This document shows, piece after piece, positions 38,427 through 48,227 of a DNA stretch of 64,000 nucleotides (positions within the stretch are counted from its first letter, which is position 1; each line of letters starts with the position of its first letter). This DNA is from Ignatzschineria larvae DSM 13226. Lineage in GTDB: Bacteria > Pseudomonadota > Gammaproteobacteria > Cardiobacteriales > Wohlfahrtiimonadaceae. Position numbers and translations under genes: made by a program. The stretch lies in contig NZ_CP150637.1 of NCBI RefSeq assembly GCF_038500265.1, forward strand, positions 2,249,501 through 2,313,500, read 5' to 3'. Under the pieces are notes generated by a model that saw only the letters and a program-made list of their open reading frames with translations, had not been told where the DNA came from and did no database searches.

Positions 38427-39752
38427 ATGAAGAAAAAGATCTACAAAACGCCCTCATTAGATGGAGAAAATGGTTGGTTTGAAACCACCACCAATCGTCA
38501 CATAATCTTATCCGAGCCACTCAAAGGCAATTATCAATTCGATATTGTTATTATCGGAGCTGGGTTTACTGGTATCTCAACTGCCATACGCTTAGCAGAG
38601 ATCGACCCTTCACTCTCAATAGCATTAGTCGATGCTCTAAGAATTGGGCAAGGGACGTCAGGGAGAAATGCAGGTTTTCTCTCCGATATTCCTCACCATT
38701 TTGATTTTAATAAATTTTCTATTGATGAAGTCGAGCAATCAACTCAATTAAGCCAATTTGCACTTGATCGTTTACGATTTTACAAAGATCAATTGAATAT
38801 CCCTACGTGGGATGATGCGGGTAAATACCTCTCTGCACGAGAAGAAAATAGCGTTAAAGAACTTCAAAATTTCGTGCAATCGCTTGAAAAAGCAAATATT
38901 GAGTACGAATGGGTAGAAGGCGATGCCCTTACCCAACGATTTGGCACAGATTACTACCGGGCTTCTGTCTATACAAAAGGCAATGTTTTAGCAAATCCAG
39001 CCACACTGATCCGAGGTGTAAGCCAAGCCTTACCCGAATCAATTACTCTCTTTGAAAACAGCCCTGTTGTTGGTATTGATTTCGCCGAAAAAACTCAAAA
39101 AGTCCATTTTGTTGGCGGACAAATTCACACCTCAAAAGTTGTCTTAACAACAAATGGTTACCTCAATGCCTTTGGTATTGCCGGCAATAAAACATTACCT
39201 GTTTTTACGTATGCAAGCTTAACCGCGCCACTTTCTGACACCATTTATCATGAGTACTTTAATGGTATAAAACCTTGGGGCACGACACCCGCGCATTATG
39301 CTGGAACAACCGTTCGACTCACCCATGACCGGCGCATCTTTATTCGTAACAGCTTCGATTATTGCCCTTCGTTGCAAGCAAGTGGACCACATCGAGAAAC
39401 TGCCTGGCAAATACACAACCAGTCATTTGTAGCCCGATTCCCATTTCTAAAAGAGATGAATTTTCAATACACATGGGGCGGACTAATTTCTCTCACGCGT
39501 AATCAAAACCCACAATTTGAATCCCCACGAAAAAATGTATTTGTCATTGCAGGTTGTAATGGTTCTGGCGTCGTAAAAGGTACCTACCTTGGCTATTACA
39601 TGGCCGATTACATTTTAGGAATTGATAGTGAAAATCTTCGCTTTATTCTCAAAAGCTCTAAACCAAACTGGATTCCTCGCGGCCCCATTCGTTCAGTTGT
39701 CACAAAATATCGAATTCCTCATGACACGAATGCAGCAAAAGGAGATGTTTAA
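38427..39752 (+). CDS. FAD-dependent amine/amino-acid oxidoreductase (DAO family)
   Basis: The 441-residue protein has the dinucleotide-binding GAGFTG at residues 44-49 and the DAO-type GTSGRNAGFLSDIPH segment, as in PuuB-like gamma-glutamylputrescine oxidases and related amine oxidases. The C-terminal GCNGSGVVKGTYLG closes the flavin site. The substrate is unknown. No good ribosome-binding site precedes the ATG. It lies 77 bp after the second MetQ-like gene behind a hairpin, so both may serve one catabolic route for an amino acid or amine. Confidence 0.83.
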   Translation: MKKKIYKTPSLDGENGWFETTTNRHIILSEPLKGNYQFDIVIIGAGFTGISTAIRLAEIDPSLSIALVDALRIGQGTSGRNAGFLSDIPHHFDFNKFSIDEVEQSTQLSQFALDRLRFYKDQLNIPTWDDAGKYLSAREENSVKELQNFVQSLEKANIEYEWVEGDALTQRFGTDYYRASVYTKGNVLANPATLIRGVSQALPESITLFENSPVVGIDFAEKTQKVHFVGGQIHTSKVVLTTNGYLNAFGIAGNKTLPVFTYASLTAPLSDTIYHEYFNGIKPWGTTPAHYAGTTVRLTHDRRIFIRNSFDYCPSLQASGPHRETAWQIHNQSFVARFPFLKEMNFQYTWGGLISLTRNQNPQFESPRKNVFVIAGCNGSGVVKGTYLGYYMADYILGIDSENLRFILKSSKPNWIPRGPIRSVVTKYRIPHDTNAAKGDV

Positions 39753-39822
39753 CATCTCATTCATTCGAACTACTCCCTTTAAGATCAGAGGGAGTCAAGA
39801 AATATTCCCATTAAACATCCTT

Positions 39823-40446
39823 TTAATGTACATAAAACAGAATACTAAAGTATTGACAGATACTACCGCCAAGGACAAAAAGATGCCAAATGCCATGGGC
39901 ATGCTTCATTCGTTCATCAAGAAGAAAGAAGATCACACCTAATGTATAGATAATCCCACCGAGTATTAACCAAAAAATACCGGCATTAGAGAGTTCGATT
40001 GAAAGCGGTTTGGCGGCAATCACAATGAGCCAACCCATCACAAGATAGATAATCATCGATAAAATCTGCGTGCGCCGGCCAATCCAAATCTCTTGGAGTA
40101 TCCCAATCGCACAGAGCCCCCAAGAGACACCAAAGAGCGACCAACCCCAAGGACCGCGTAAGGTTACTAGGGTATAAGGGGTATAACTCGCCGCAATCAA
40201 TAGGTAGATCGCACAATGATCTAATACTTGAAATATCGCCTTTGCCCGCCCTTGATTTAAGAGATGATAGATTGTCGAAGTCAGATAGAGTAATACTAAA
40301 GCTGAACCATAAATCGAGGCACTGACAATTTTCCAAGCATCATCATATAGACTCGAATAGACAATTAAAAATACCATCCCTCCGATCGCTAATAGCGTCC
40401 CGAAAAGATGGGTATAAGTATTAAAACGCTCCCCTTTTTGTAGCAT
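39823..40446 (-). CDS. Hemolysin III / PAQR-family membrane protein (TrhA-like)
   Basis: The roughly 207-residue protein has seven predicted membrane helices. It has the family's conserved residues: an early GERFNTYTHLFGT, SxxYH (TSTIYHLL), the DHCAIYLLIAASYTPY helix and a late HAHGIWHLFVL with paired histidines. E. coli TrhA (YqfA) takes part in membrane fluidity control; true haemolysis is doubtful. AGGAGG is placed better for the second of two adjacent ATGs (40,446). It is convergent with the oxidase gene; no canonical terminator separates them. Confidence 0.88.
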   Translation of the reverse strand: MLQKGERFNTYTHLFGTLLAIGGMVFLIVYSSLYDDAWKIVSASIYGSALVLLYLTSTIYHLLNQGRAKAIFQVLDHCAIYLLIAASYTPYTLVTLRGPWGWSLFGVSWGLCAIGILQEIWIGRRTQILSMIIYLVMGWLIVIAAKPLSIELSNAGIFWLILGGIIYTLGVIFFLLDERMKHAHGIWHLFVLGGSICQYFSILFYVH

Positions 40447-40772
40447 CATCGCCTCCTATGAGCTTGTTACAACTCAATATTATCATTCAATCAAAAGATT
40501 GGGTATTTCAAATAAGATCGCTAAGATTGCCAATCATCCAATATCACTTTTACCTATTAGAATCTTATTGATTGTAGTGGATGACTCAATTTTCAAATTC
40601 TTTTTCTCTTGACTGCCCCATTACTCATTTAATTATCCATCGATTTTTTGATTTAACATATTTGTTTATTTCAATATTTTCCGCTGAAATTCAGCCTCAA
40701 TACTGGCAAATCTTGTATAATCAGGTGATACATTATATGGTAAATCAAACCTATTGATCATGGAGTTCTAGA
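40447..40772. other. Divergent intergenic region trhA-like / ygiB, no gene seen
   Basis: About 325 bp, AT-rich, expected to hold the promoters for both directions. No defined element recognised. Confidence 0.4.
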
Positions 40773-41465
40773 ATGCGTAAACGTACGACCACTATTAATC
40801 TTGATAAATTTCGTAAAAAGCCCAAATCATTGCGCTTAAAGCCTTTAGCGGCAATCGTCGCTACGGCCTTTATTGTGGCAGCCTGTAATAATAGCGATGC
40901 GCAAACCGAAGAAGTGTCAATGTATCGCAATGTTGAAGAGTGCGTGCGCTACAATCCTGATGATAAGGCACTATGTGAAACCACTTTTGCAAAAGCACAA
41001 CAGGAAGCTTTAGAAACCGCGCCTCGTTTTACCTCAAGAGAGGATTGCGTTGCGGAATTTGGTGAAAATAACTGCCAAATTGCACCGGTCAATCCTGAAA
41101 ATGCCACTGCACAACAATCAAGCGGTAGTATCTGGATGCCATTAATGGCGGGGTTCCTCTTTGGTCGAATGATGAGTGGCTTTGGAGCCCACAAACCGCT
41201 CTATGCACCACAAGCAGGCGCTGGTAAAGGTAATCTTTATGATGCAAGCGGTAAAAACTTCGGTAATGTCACGCCGGGCAGTAAAGTGAAGGTTAATCAA
41301 AATGACCTTAAACCGGGTAAACCTGGACAAACCCTGCGCCGAGGTGGATTTGGGCAGATGGTGTCTAAACAGAATATGGCAGCTTCTTCAGCAAAATCGA
41401 CGACAAATAGCAGATCCTCAAGTGCTTCTAGCAATAGTCGCCGTAGCTTCTCTTCAGGTGGTTAA
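40773..41465 (+). CDS. ygiB: DUF1190 (YgiB) family protein
   Basis: The 230-residue protein matches the YgiB family: a basic N-terminus (RKRTTTINLDKFRKKP), a hydrophobic segment ending VAACN with a possible lipobox Cys38, paired cysteines in EECVRYN and ALCETTF, GxMMSGFGA, and a Ser/Arg-rich C-terminus. Its function is unknown. It lies 3 bp before ygiC, the same arrangement as in E. coli, so the two form one transcription unit. Confidence 0.92.
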   Translation: MRKRTTTINLDKFRKKPKSLRLKPLAAIVATAFIVAACNNSDAQTEEVSMYRNVEECVRYNPDDKALCETTFAKAQQEALETAPRFTSREDCVAEFGENNCQIAPVNPENATAQQSSGSIWMPLMAGFLFGRMMSGFGAHKPLYAPQAGAGKGNLYDASGKNFGNVTPGSKVKVNQNDLKPGKPGQTLRRGGFGQMVSKQNMAASSAKSTTNSRSSSASSNSRRSFSSGG

Positions 41466-41468
41466 TCG

Positions 41469-42632
41469 ATGAAACGCGTTGCGATTGAAGAGCGCCCACA
41501 TTGGCAAGCGCAAGCCGAAGAGTATGGTTTTAATTTTCATACGATGTATGGTGAGCGCTATTGGTGCGAAGATTATTACTATCAATTTGGTCTTAAAGAG
41601 ATCGAACTGATTGAAGAGGCCACAGAAGAGTTACATCAAATGGCACTGGCTGCCGTTGATCGTGTTGTGAAAAGTGAGCGGTTGTTAGAGCAATTTCAAA
41701 TTCCCCCACAAAGCTGGCGCTATATTCGCGAATCTTGGGAACAAGGCGCACCGTCACTCTATGGCCGATTTGATTTTGCCTACGATGGCGCCGGCAATCT
41801 CAAAATGTTGGAATATAATGCGGATACCCCAACATCACTCTATGAGAGCGCTTTTTTTCAATGGCTCTGGCTAGAAGATCAGATTGAAGCGAAAAAACTG
41901 CCGATGGTTGCGGATCAGTTTAATAGCATTCAAGAAAAACTGATCTCCCGCTTTGGCGATTTACGGGCTTACCATAATGTAACAAAGCTCTTCTTTAGCT
42001 GCTGCGAAGATTCGGAAGAGGATCGTGGAACCGTTGAATATCTGAAGGATTGCGCGATTGAAGCAGGCCTTGAGACAGAATTTCTCTATATCGAAGAGAT
42101 TGGCATTAATAGCGAACTTGAATATACCGATCTTCAAGATGAAGTGATTCAAGCGATCTTCAAACTCTATCCTTGGGAATTTATGCTTGGGGAAGATTTT
42201 GCGAATTATCTCGATATGAATCGCACCCTGTGGCTTGAACCTGCGTGGAAAGCGATTTTGTCGAATAAAGCCTTATTGCCACTATTATGGGAGATGTTCC
42301 CGAATCACCATTATCTATTGCCGGCCTATTTTGCGAATGATCCTAAGGCTAAAACCTTAACGAACTATGTGAAAAAACCCCTCTTCTCACGAGAAGGGGC
42401 GAATGTAGAGATTGTAGAAAATGGTGAAATCCTTGAAAGTGCTGATGGCCCTTATGGCGTAGAAGGCTCTATTATCCAAGAATATGTGAAACTGCCGGTG
42501 TTCGATGGGAGCCACGTGGTACTCGGTAGCTGGATTGTCGGCGATAGCGCTTGTGGGCTCTCCGTTCGCGAAGATCATTCCCGCATTACGCAAGATCTTT
42601 CCCGCTTCTATCCTCACGTGATTTTGAGTTAG
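41469..42632 (+). CDS. ygiC: Glutathionylspermidine-synthase-like ATP-grasp protein YgiC
   Basis: The 387-residue protein has the C-terminal ligase domain of glutathionylspermidine synthase without the amidase domain. Recognisable parts include ERPHWQAQAEEYGFNFHTMYGERYW at the start (HWQAQAEEYGF), the FDFAYDG-NLKMLEYNADTPTSLYE substrate region (about residues 105-125) and the C-terminal KPLFSREGANV nucleotide site. It likely ligates a peptide to an amine, but the substrate is not known. GGTGG at the end of ygiB serves as ribosome-binding site. Confidence 0.9.
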   Translation: MKRVAIEERPHWQAQAEEYGFNFHTMYGERYWCEDYYYQFGLKEIELIEEATEELHQMALAAVDRVVKSERLLEQFQIPPQSWRYIRESWEQGAPSLYGRFDFAYDGAGNLKMLEYNADTPTSLYESAFFQWLWLEDQIEAKKLPMVADQFNSIQEKLISRFGDLRAYHNVTKLFFSCCEDSEEDRGTVEYLKDCAIEAGLETEFLYIEEIGINSELEYTDLQDEVIQAIFKLYPWEFMLGEDFANYLDMNRTLWLEPAWKAILSNKALLPLLWEMFPNHHYLLPAYFANDPKAKTLTNYVKKPLFSREGANVEIVENGEILESADGPYGVEGSIIQEYVKLPVFDGSHVVLGSWIVGDSACGLSVREDHSRITQDLSRFYPHVILS

Positions 42633-42690
42633 GAAGTAGAATGGTTGGAATAGAATTAATAGGGCTCTAGGCTTTAAATTAATTGAAGAT

Positions 42691-44510
42691 AACAGGAAGA
42701 TCCGTTACACCGCCGGGGCGAATGATCTTGTTCTTCCGGCAATCCCGCGCCGGCAGTTCTGGCGCTTTCGCGCTGTGAAATATCTTGAATGCCGGGAAGT
42801 TGTTTGAGAAGTTAAGTGTCGGGAAGTATCTTGAAGGCTGGATAATTGTTTGAGAAGTTAAGTGCCGGGATCTGGTTCATTGCCGAGAGATTGAGAATCA
42901 CTCTCACGCGGGCGCTCGGTTGCTCTGGTTGCGCGATTATTCCCTCCCGCCGGGAATGAGCTTTTAATGAGAATAAAAAATTTCTAAAAGTTTTCCCACA
43001 TCTCAAAAGTGGGTGCTATCTTTATGGTTATAGATGTTTCATAAGAGGATTAACCGCCTCGCCGGAGAGAATGACCTTGTTCTTCCGGCAATCCCGCGCC
43101 GGCAGTTCTGGCGCTTTCGCGCTGTGAAATATCTTGAATGCCGGGAAGTTGTTTGAGAAGTTAAGTGTCGGGATCTGGTTCATTGCCGAGAGATTGAGAA
43201 TCACTCTCGCGCGGGCGCTCGGTTGCTCTGGTTGCGCGATTATTCCCTCCCGCCGTGCATCGGTTTTCATTAGAATAAAAAATTTCTAAAAGTTTTCCCA
43301 CATCTCAAAAGTGGCTACTATCTTTATGGTTATAGATGTTTCATAAGAGGATTTGCCCCATCGCCGGAGCGAATGATCTTGTTCTTTTAGCAATCCCGCG
43401 CCGGCAGTTGAGGCGCTTTCGCGCTGTGAAGTATCTTGAAGGCTGGATAATTGTTTGAGAAGTTAAGTGTCGGGATCTGGTTCATTGCCGAGAGATTGAG
43501 AATCACTCTCACGCGGGCGCTCGGTTGCTCTGGACTTGCAAACATTCCCTCCCGCCGTCATCGACTTTGATTAGGATGGAAAAAATTTCTAATCTTTTTC
43601 CCACATCTCAAAAGTGGGTGCTATCTTTATGGTTATAAATGTTCCATAAGAAGATTAACCGCATCGCCGGAGCGAATGACCTCGTTCTTCCATCAATCTC
43701 GCGCCGGCAATTGTGGTGCTTTCGCGCCCAGGAATCTCTTGAATGCCGGGATCAATCCATTGCCGAGAGATTGAGAATCGCTCATCAGCGGGCGCTCGGT
43801 TGCTCTGGACTTGCAAGCATTCCCTCCCGCCGGGAATGAGCTTTTAATGAGAATAAAAAATTTCTAAAAGTTTTCCCACATCTCAAAAGTGGGTGCTATC
43901 TTTATGGTTATAGATGTTTCATAAGAAGATTTACCGCCTCGCCGGAGCGAATGATCTCGTTCTTTCATCAATCCCGCGCCGGCAGTTGAGGTGCTTTCGC
44001 GCCGGGGAATCTCTTGAATGCTGGGAAGTTGTTTGAGAAGTTAAGTGCCGGGATCTGATTCATTGCTGAGAGATTGAGAATCACTCTCACGCGGGCGCGC
44101 GGTTACTCTGGACTTGCAAACATTCCCTCCCGCCGGGGATGAACTTTTAATGAGAATAAAAAATTTCTAAAAGTTTTCCCACATCTCAAAAGTGGGTGCT
44201 ATCTTTATGGTTATAGATGTTTCATAAGAAGATTAACCGCATCGCCGGAACGAATGATCCCGTTCTTCCGGTAATCCCGCGCCGGCAGGTTTGGCATCTT
44301 AAATGCCGGGATCAATCCATTGCCGAGAGATTAAGAATCGCTCACTTGCGGGCGCGCGGTTACTCTGGACTTGCAAACATTCCCTCCCGCCGTGAGTCTG
44401 CTTTATTCAGAATCACTAAGAAAATTAATCTCATCGCCGGAGCGAATGATCTCGTTCCTTTATCGATCGTGGGCCGGTAGGTTTGGTATCTTGAGTGTGA
44501 GCATAGTTTG
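42691..44510. repeat. Tandem array of ~303-bp units, about 6.5 copies
   Basis: Units begin near 42,691, 43,035, 43,338, 43,641, 43,915, 44,219 and 44,411; the lengths are 344, 303, 303, 274, 304, ~192 and ~100 bp. Each full unit has a GC-rich part with several inverted repeats (GCCGGA...TTCCGGC; GCGGG...CCCGC) and an AT-rich part ending in the hairpin CCCAC-atctcaaaa-GTGGG and CTATCTTTATGGTTATAGATG. Only 60-90-codon open frames occur, broken differently in each unit, so it is probably not coding. It is more GC-rich than its surroundings. Copy 5 of the dispersed repeat abuts its right end. Confidence 0.93.
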
Positions 44511-44516
44511 ATGTTA

Positions 44517-44648
44517 TATAGTGAGATCGGTTCAAAATAAGCTTATTAAAATACCGGCGCATCAGTTGATAGAGGCAAGGAAACCGTTCTATCCGGCATC
44601 ATGCAAGTGTTGTTTAAAAGCCATTTTTCTTAAACCAGATTTACTATA
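44517..44648 (-). repeat. Dispersed MITE-like repeat, copy 5 (132-bp form, inverted)
   Basis: It reads TATAGTGAGATCGGTTCAAA at the left and ends AAACCAGATTTACTATA. It is nearly identical to copy 4. It separates the tandem array from msrQ. Confidence 0.88.
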
Positions 44649-44694
44649 TTATATAGAGTCGCCGAGAGCATCAAACCCAACGGCTGTAAAGCAT

Positions 44695-45282
44695 CTAGCG
44701 TTGCTGTTTTTTCACTTTTCGATAGATATGATAACCCCATAATAATAGCAGTATAAAACCATAAATCAGAGGCTCTACCTGCTTGAGTTTTAAAGAGAGG
44801 TAATAATGAATGATGATTAGAGCAGCAATAAGATAGACCATATTATGGATACGTTTCCAATACTTTTTTAAACGCCTCATCGCCGCTTTGAAAGAGGTCA
44901 TCGCAAGAATGAAGAGTCCAAGCCATGCAATTGCACCAATTTGCAAGTAGCGCCGCTCGAGGATTTCGCTAATAAAGAGGGTGAGATCTAAGCTCAACTC
45001 AAAGACAAAATAACTCATCACATGAGCGCAGGCCCAAAAGAATGAAGCCAGCCCCAATAATCGCTTTACTCGATTGAATAAACTCCATTTAAAAAGATAG
45101 ACTAAGGGAGACAAGATTAAGGTGATCAAGAGCACTCTTAATGCAATTTGCCCCGTAAAATGTTGAATATCTTTCGCGGGATCCGCGCTTAACGCCCCAT
45201 TTAAAAGTTTAAAAATCAGCCAAAGTAAGGGGAGAATAACACCTATCCAGCAAGCGATTTTTAAAATAAGCAGCCGATTCAT
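44695..45282 (-). CDS. msrQ: MsrQ, haem-binding membrane subunit of the periplasmic methionine sulfoxide reductase
   Basis: MsrQ passes electrons from the inner membrane to MsrP. The 195-residue protein has about six membrane helices and the ferric-reductase-like histidines in HFTGQIAL, CAHVMSYF and RIHNMVYLIA. The start codon overlaps the msrP stop (TGATG), a sign of translational coupling. It ends about 50 bp before a dispersed repeat copy. Confidence 0.93.
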   Translation of the reverse strand: MNRLLILKIACWIGVILPLLWLIFKLLNGALSADPAKDIQHFTGQIALRVLLITLILSPLVYLFKWSLFNRVKRLLGLASFFWACAHVMSYFVFELSLDLTLFISEILERRYLQIGAIAWLGLFILAMTSFKAAMRRLKKYWKRIHNMVYLIAALIIIHYYLSLKLKQVEPLIYGFILLLLWGYHIYRKVKKQQR

Positions 45283-46196
45283 CAGTAATTCTTTTTAAGA
45301 TCCATCCCTGTATATAAGCTCGCAACCTCAGAATACCCATTAAATAATTCTGTATTACGCCGCTTTGCACCAAATAGCCCCTCTGTTCCAATAATTCTCT
45401 CACTTGCTTGAGACCATCTTGGATGACTAACATTGGGATTCACATTCGCATAAAAACCATACTCATGAGGTGCACTCATATTCCAAGTTGTTCTCGGTTG
45501 ATGCTTAGTTAATGTAATCTTAACAATAGACTTAATGCTCTTAAATCCATATTTCCAGGGCACCACTAATCTTAAAGGTGCGCCATTTTGAGGGAGCAGT
45601 TTTTTCCCATAGAGCCCCATACTCATAAACGTTAATGGATGCATCGCTTCCTCGATCGTCAAACCTTCAACATAAGGAAAGCTAAAGCCACCAAAAGAGC
45701 CGCCCCCTTGATTTGGGAATTGTGCCGGATCATAAAGTGTTTCAAAGGCCACATAACGCGCTTCGCTCGTGGGATCGGCTAATTTCAACAACGCACTTAA
45801 AGGGAAACCTAACCAAGGAATCACCATCGACCACGCTTCTACACAACGAAAACGATAAATGCGCTCTTCTTGTGCAATTTTATTAAGATCATCTAGGTCA
45901 AGTGTTATCGGCGCATTAACCTCTCCATCGATCACAACTTGCCAAGGGTCTGATTTAAAGCGATTTTGATATCTCGCAGGATCTGATTTATCCCAGCCAA
46001 ATTCGTAAAAATTATTATACCCTGTAATTTTATTTTCCGGTGTAAGCTCATCCGATAATGATTCAGCTTTCACTGGAACTTGTGAGAGTAGAAGAGATGC
46101 CCCGACAAATCCAAGCCCTTTTAAAATATTTCGGCGATCTTTAAATATCTCTTCGCTAGTTACATCTTTTTCTTTTAAGCCTGTTTGAAATTTCAT
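45282..46196 (-). CDS. msrP: MsrP, periplasmic molybdopterin methionine sulfoxide reductase
   Basis: MsrP repairs oxidised methionine in envelope proteins. The 304-residue protein has a twin-arginine signal ([10 protein letters not shown], residues 21-30) for export with its cofactor. The molybdenum-ligating cysteine is Cys118 in FRCVEAWSM, followed by the conserved PWLGFPL and late [14 protein letters not shown] segments. It forms a two-gene operon with msrQ. In this methionine-rich gene set it adds repair to synthesis. Confidence 0.95.
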   Translation of the reverse strand: MKFQTGLKEKDVTSEEIFKDRRNILKGLGFVGASLLLSQVPVKAESLSDELTPENKITGYNNFYEFGWDKSDPARYQNRFKSDPWQVVIDGEVNAPITLDLDDLNKIAQEERIYRFRCVEAWSMVIPWLGFPLSALLKLADPTSEARYVAFETLYDPAQFPNQGGGSFGGFSFPYVEGLTIEEAMHPLTFMSMGLYGKKLLPQNGAPLRLVVPWKYGFKSIKSIVKITLTKHQPRTTWNMSAPHEYGFYANVNPNVSHPRWSQASERIIGTEGLFGAKRRNTELFNGYSEVASLYTGMDLKKNY

Positions 46197-46325
46197 GCAA
46201 CTCTCTCATTAAGTAATTTATATTATTGTGTAAAAATTATACTCGGATATATGACCTATATCTATCTTTTATTCTTAAGGATGCCCAAATAGATACCACT
46301 CTATACCACTCTAAATTCCAGGCAA

Positions 46326-46354
46326 GAAAAAAGCCCTGTAAAAACAGGGCTTTA
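46326..46354 (-). terminator. Intrinsic terminator after tRNA-Ser
   Basis: On the minus strand AAAGCCCTG and CAGGGCTTT form a 9-bp stem around TTTTTA, followed by TTTT. Confidence 0.9.
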
Positions 46355-46365
46355 TCTCACTAATA

Positions 46366-46455
46366 TGGCGGAGGCGGTGGGATTCGAACTCACGAACGGT
46401 TTAACCCGTTGCCGGTTTTCAAGACCGGTGCCTTCAACCACTCGGCCACGCCTCC
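46366..46455 (-). tRNA. tRNA-Ser (anticodon TGA)
   Basis: The minus strand reads GGAGGCG at the acceptor, GGCCGAGTGG in the D arm, CTTGAAA in the anticodon loop (anticodon TGA), a long variable arm as expected for a class II tRNA, GTTCGAATC in the T arm, and an encoded CCA. Total length is 90 nt. Confidence 0.97.
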
Positions 46456-46542
46456 ATGTAAGAAGTGTTATTATAGAGAAAAAATCCTTGTCTGCAACTC
46501 TTTTTTCGCTATTTTCTTACTTTGATCGCAATTTAGTCAATT

Positions 46543-47973
46543 TTAGTCAATTGTTACGATTCTAAGGCAGTTGGTACCACCTTGTTGGAAGTTAAATGAA
46601 CCAAAGGTTACGAGAATACGGTCGCCGGTTTCCACAGCATCGTGATCTTTTAACACCTTCACTACTTGACGGACAATCTCATCATCAGGTGATGGTTTAA
46701 AATCGTAAAGAATTGGCTGCACACCTTGGCAGATTGTCAGGCGACCGCAAGTTGCTTCATTACGGGTAATCCCATAAATTGGCAATTGTGAGGTCACACG
46801 GCTCATTAAGAGCGCTGTCGTCCCTGTTTCTGTTAAGCAAGCTACTGCTTTAATATCAAAGTGGTTTGCAAGCACAATCGATGACATTGCAATCGCTTCA
46901 TCAGTCCGCTCGAATTTGAAAGGCTCCTCGCGAAGTGAATACCCCTCATCCGAATAATCAATTTCACTCTCAGCACCTTGACAGATTGCTGACATTGCCT
47001 GAACCGTTTTTTCAGGATATTTACCCACTGCTGTTTCTGCTGAAAGCATTACGGCATCGGTGCCATCTAATACTGAGTTCGCCACATCCATCACTTCCGC
47101 ACGAGTTGGTGATTGATGTTCGATCATTGATTCCATCATCTGTGTTGCAGTAATAACCGCTTTATCAAGTTGACGCGCCCGTTTAATAAAGCGTTTTTGT
47201 ACGCCCACCAATTTTGCATCGCCAATCTCAACGCCAAGATCGCCACGGGCAATCATAATCGCATCTGAGGCTTCGATAATTTCATCGATATTATCCAATG
47301 CTTCTGTACGCTCAATTTTCGCCACAATCCCGGCATTTGAACCGGCTTTGACGAGAAGCTCACGCGCTTCTTCAATATCAGCAGCGGTTTTAGGGAAAGA
47401 GACGGCGATAAAATCGGTATTAAAGTTAGCAGCACAGATCAGATCTTCTTTATCTTTATCCGTTAAAGCCGCGGCCGATAAACCGCCCCCTTTAAGATTA
47501 AGACCTTTACGGTTAGATAATGGGCCTGCGGTAATCACTTTAGTTTGAATTTCAGTTTCAGTGACCCCGGTCACCTCAACCACGATATTCCCATCATCAA
47601 GCAGCAGGATATCGCCAATTTTCACATCATTTACAAGCTCTTTATAGGCAATGCCAACGCGCTCTTTAGTGCCGGCATCTTCATCAAGATTACTATCGAG
47701 AACAAAAGTTTGTCCCTCTTCTAATTCTACTTTTCCATCGATAAAGTTTTCGATACGAATTTTAGGACCTTGCAGATCAGAGAGAATCCCCACTCTAACA
47801 CCTAGCTTATTAGCAACCTCTCTCACTGCGGCGGCCCGTGCTTCATGCTCTGAATGCTCTCCATGAGAGAAGTTTAGACGGACGATATTCACGCCAGCTT
47901 TGATGATCCCCTCTAAAACTCCGGGTCTATCAGTTGCAGGACCTAATGTTGCTACAATTTTAGTACGACGCAT
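46543..47973 (-). CDS. pyk: Pyruvate kinase
   Basis: It converts phosphoenolpyruvate and ADP to pyruvate and ATP. The 476-residue protein has RRTKIVATLGPA at the start, NFSHGEHSEH (substrate Arg/Asn region), SDLQGPKIR, the catalytic-site signature IVAKIERTEALDN with its lysine, MIARGDLGVE, and TATQMMESMI. Length and details resemble the PykA (type II) form. GAGGAG lies 8-9 bases before the ATG. It is a single-gene unit. Confidence 0.96.
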   Translation of the reverse strand: MRRTKIVATLGPATDRPGVLEGIIKAGVNIVRLNFSHGEHSEHEARAAAVREVANKLGVRVGILSDLQGPKIRIENFIDGKVELEEGQTFVLDSNLDEDAGTKERVGIAYKELVNDVKIGDILLLDDGNIVVEVTGVTETEIQTKVITAGPLSNRKGLNLKGGGLSAAALTDKDKEDLICAANFNTDFIAVSFPKTAADIEEARELLVKAGSNAGIVAKIERTEALDNIDEIIEASDAIMIARGDLGVEIGDAKLVGVQKRFIKRARQLDKAVITATQMMESMIEHQSPTRAEVMDVANSVLDGTDAVMLSAETAVGKYPEKTVQAMSAICQGAESEIDYSDEGYSLREEPFKFERTDEAIAMSSIVLANHFDIKAVACLTETGTTALLMSRVTSQLPIYGITRNEATCGRLTICQGVQPILYDFKPSPDDEIVRQVVKVLKDHDAVETGDRILVTFGSFNFQQGGTNCLRIVTID

Positions 47974-48227
47974 CTTGTATCTCCTCTGTTGCTCTAAAAA
48001 AATTTCAATCAGCTATTGAAAGATCATATAAGTTTAAAGTATAGCGCTAATTTATATTCTTAGCTTAACAAATCAGGATAAAACCGTCACAATATCCTTG
48101 TTTCCGTTATAATTGATCAAATAAATTATGATAAAACACTTTGAATGTCCTTTGTTAGCCTATGATGTTAACAAAGATCATTCGTCCCCCTTCGAGCAGA
48201 AGCTTATCATTAGAGTATATAGGTAAT

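Noticed and set aside
39771..39794. Terminator between the FAD oxidase and the hemolysin-III family gene
   Set aside because: ACTCCCT and AGGGAGT form a stem, but neither strand has a T-run after it.
43028..43270. Open frames of 60-90 codons within the tandem array (both strands)
   Set aside because: They begin or end at different places in each unit, lack ribosome-binding sites, and their translated differences between units do not look selected. The unit length near 303 bp (a multiple of three) makes such frames likely by chance.
42691..44510. Array as CRISPR, integron attC series or rRNA/tRNA cluster
   Set aside because: Units are ~303 bp and similar throughout, with no short repeat/unique spacer alternation, no attC core sites and no cas or integrase genes nearby.
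48113..48126. FNR/ANR box upstream of hemN (TTGATCAAATAAAT)
   Set aside because: Only the left half site matches TTGATnnnnATCAA well. hemN is often FNR-controlled, but one half site in AT-rich DNA is weak evidence.
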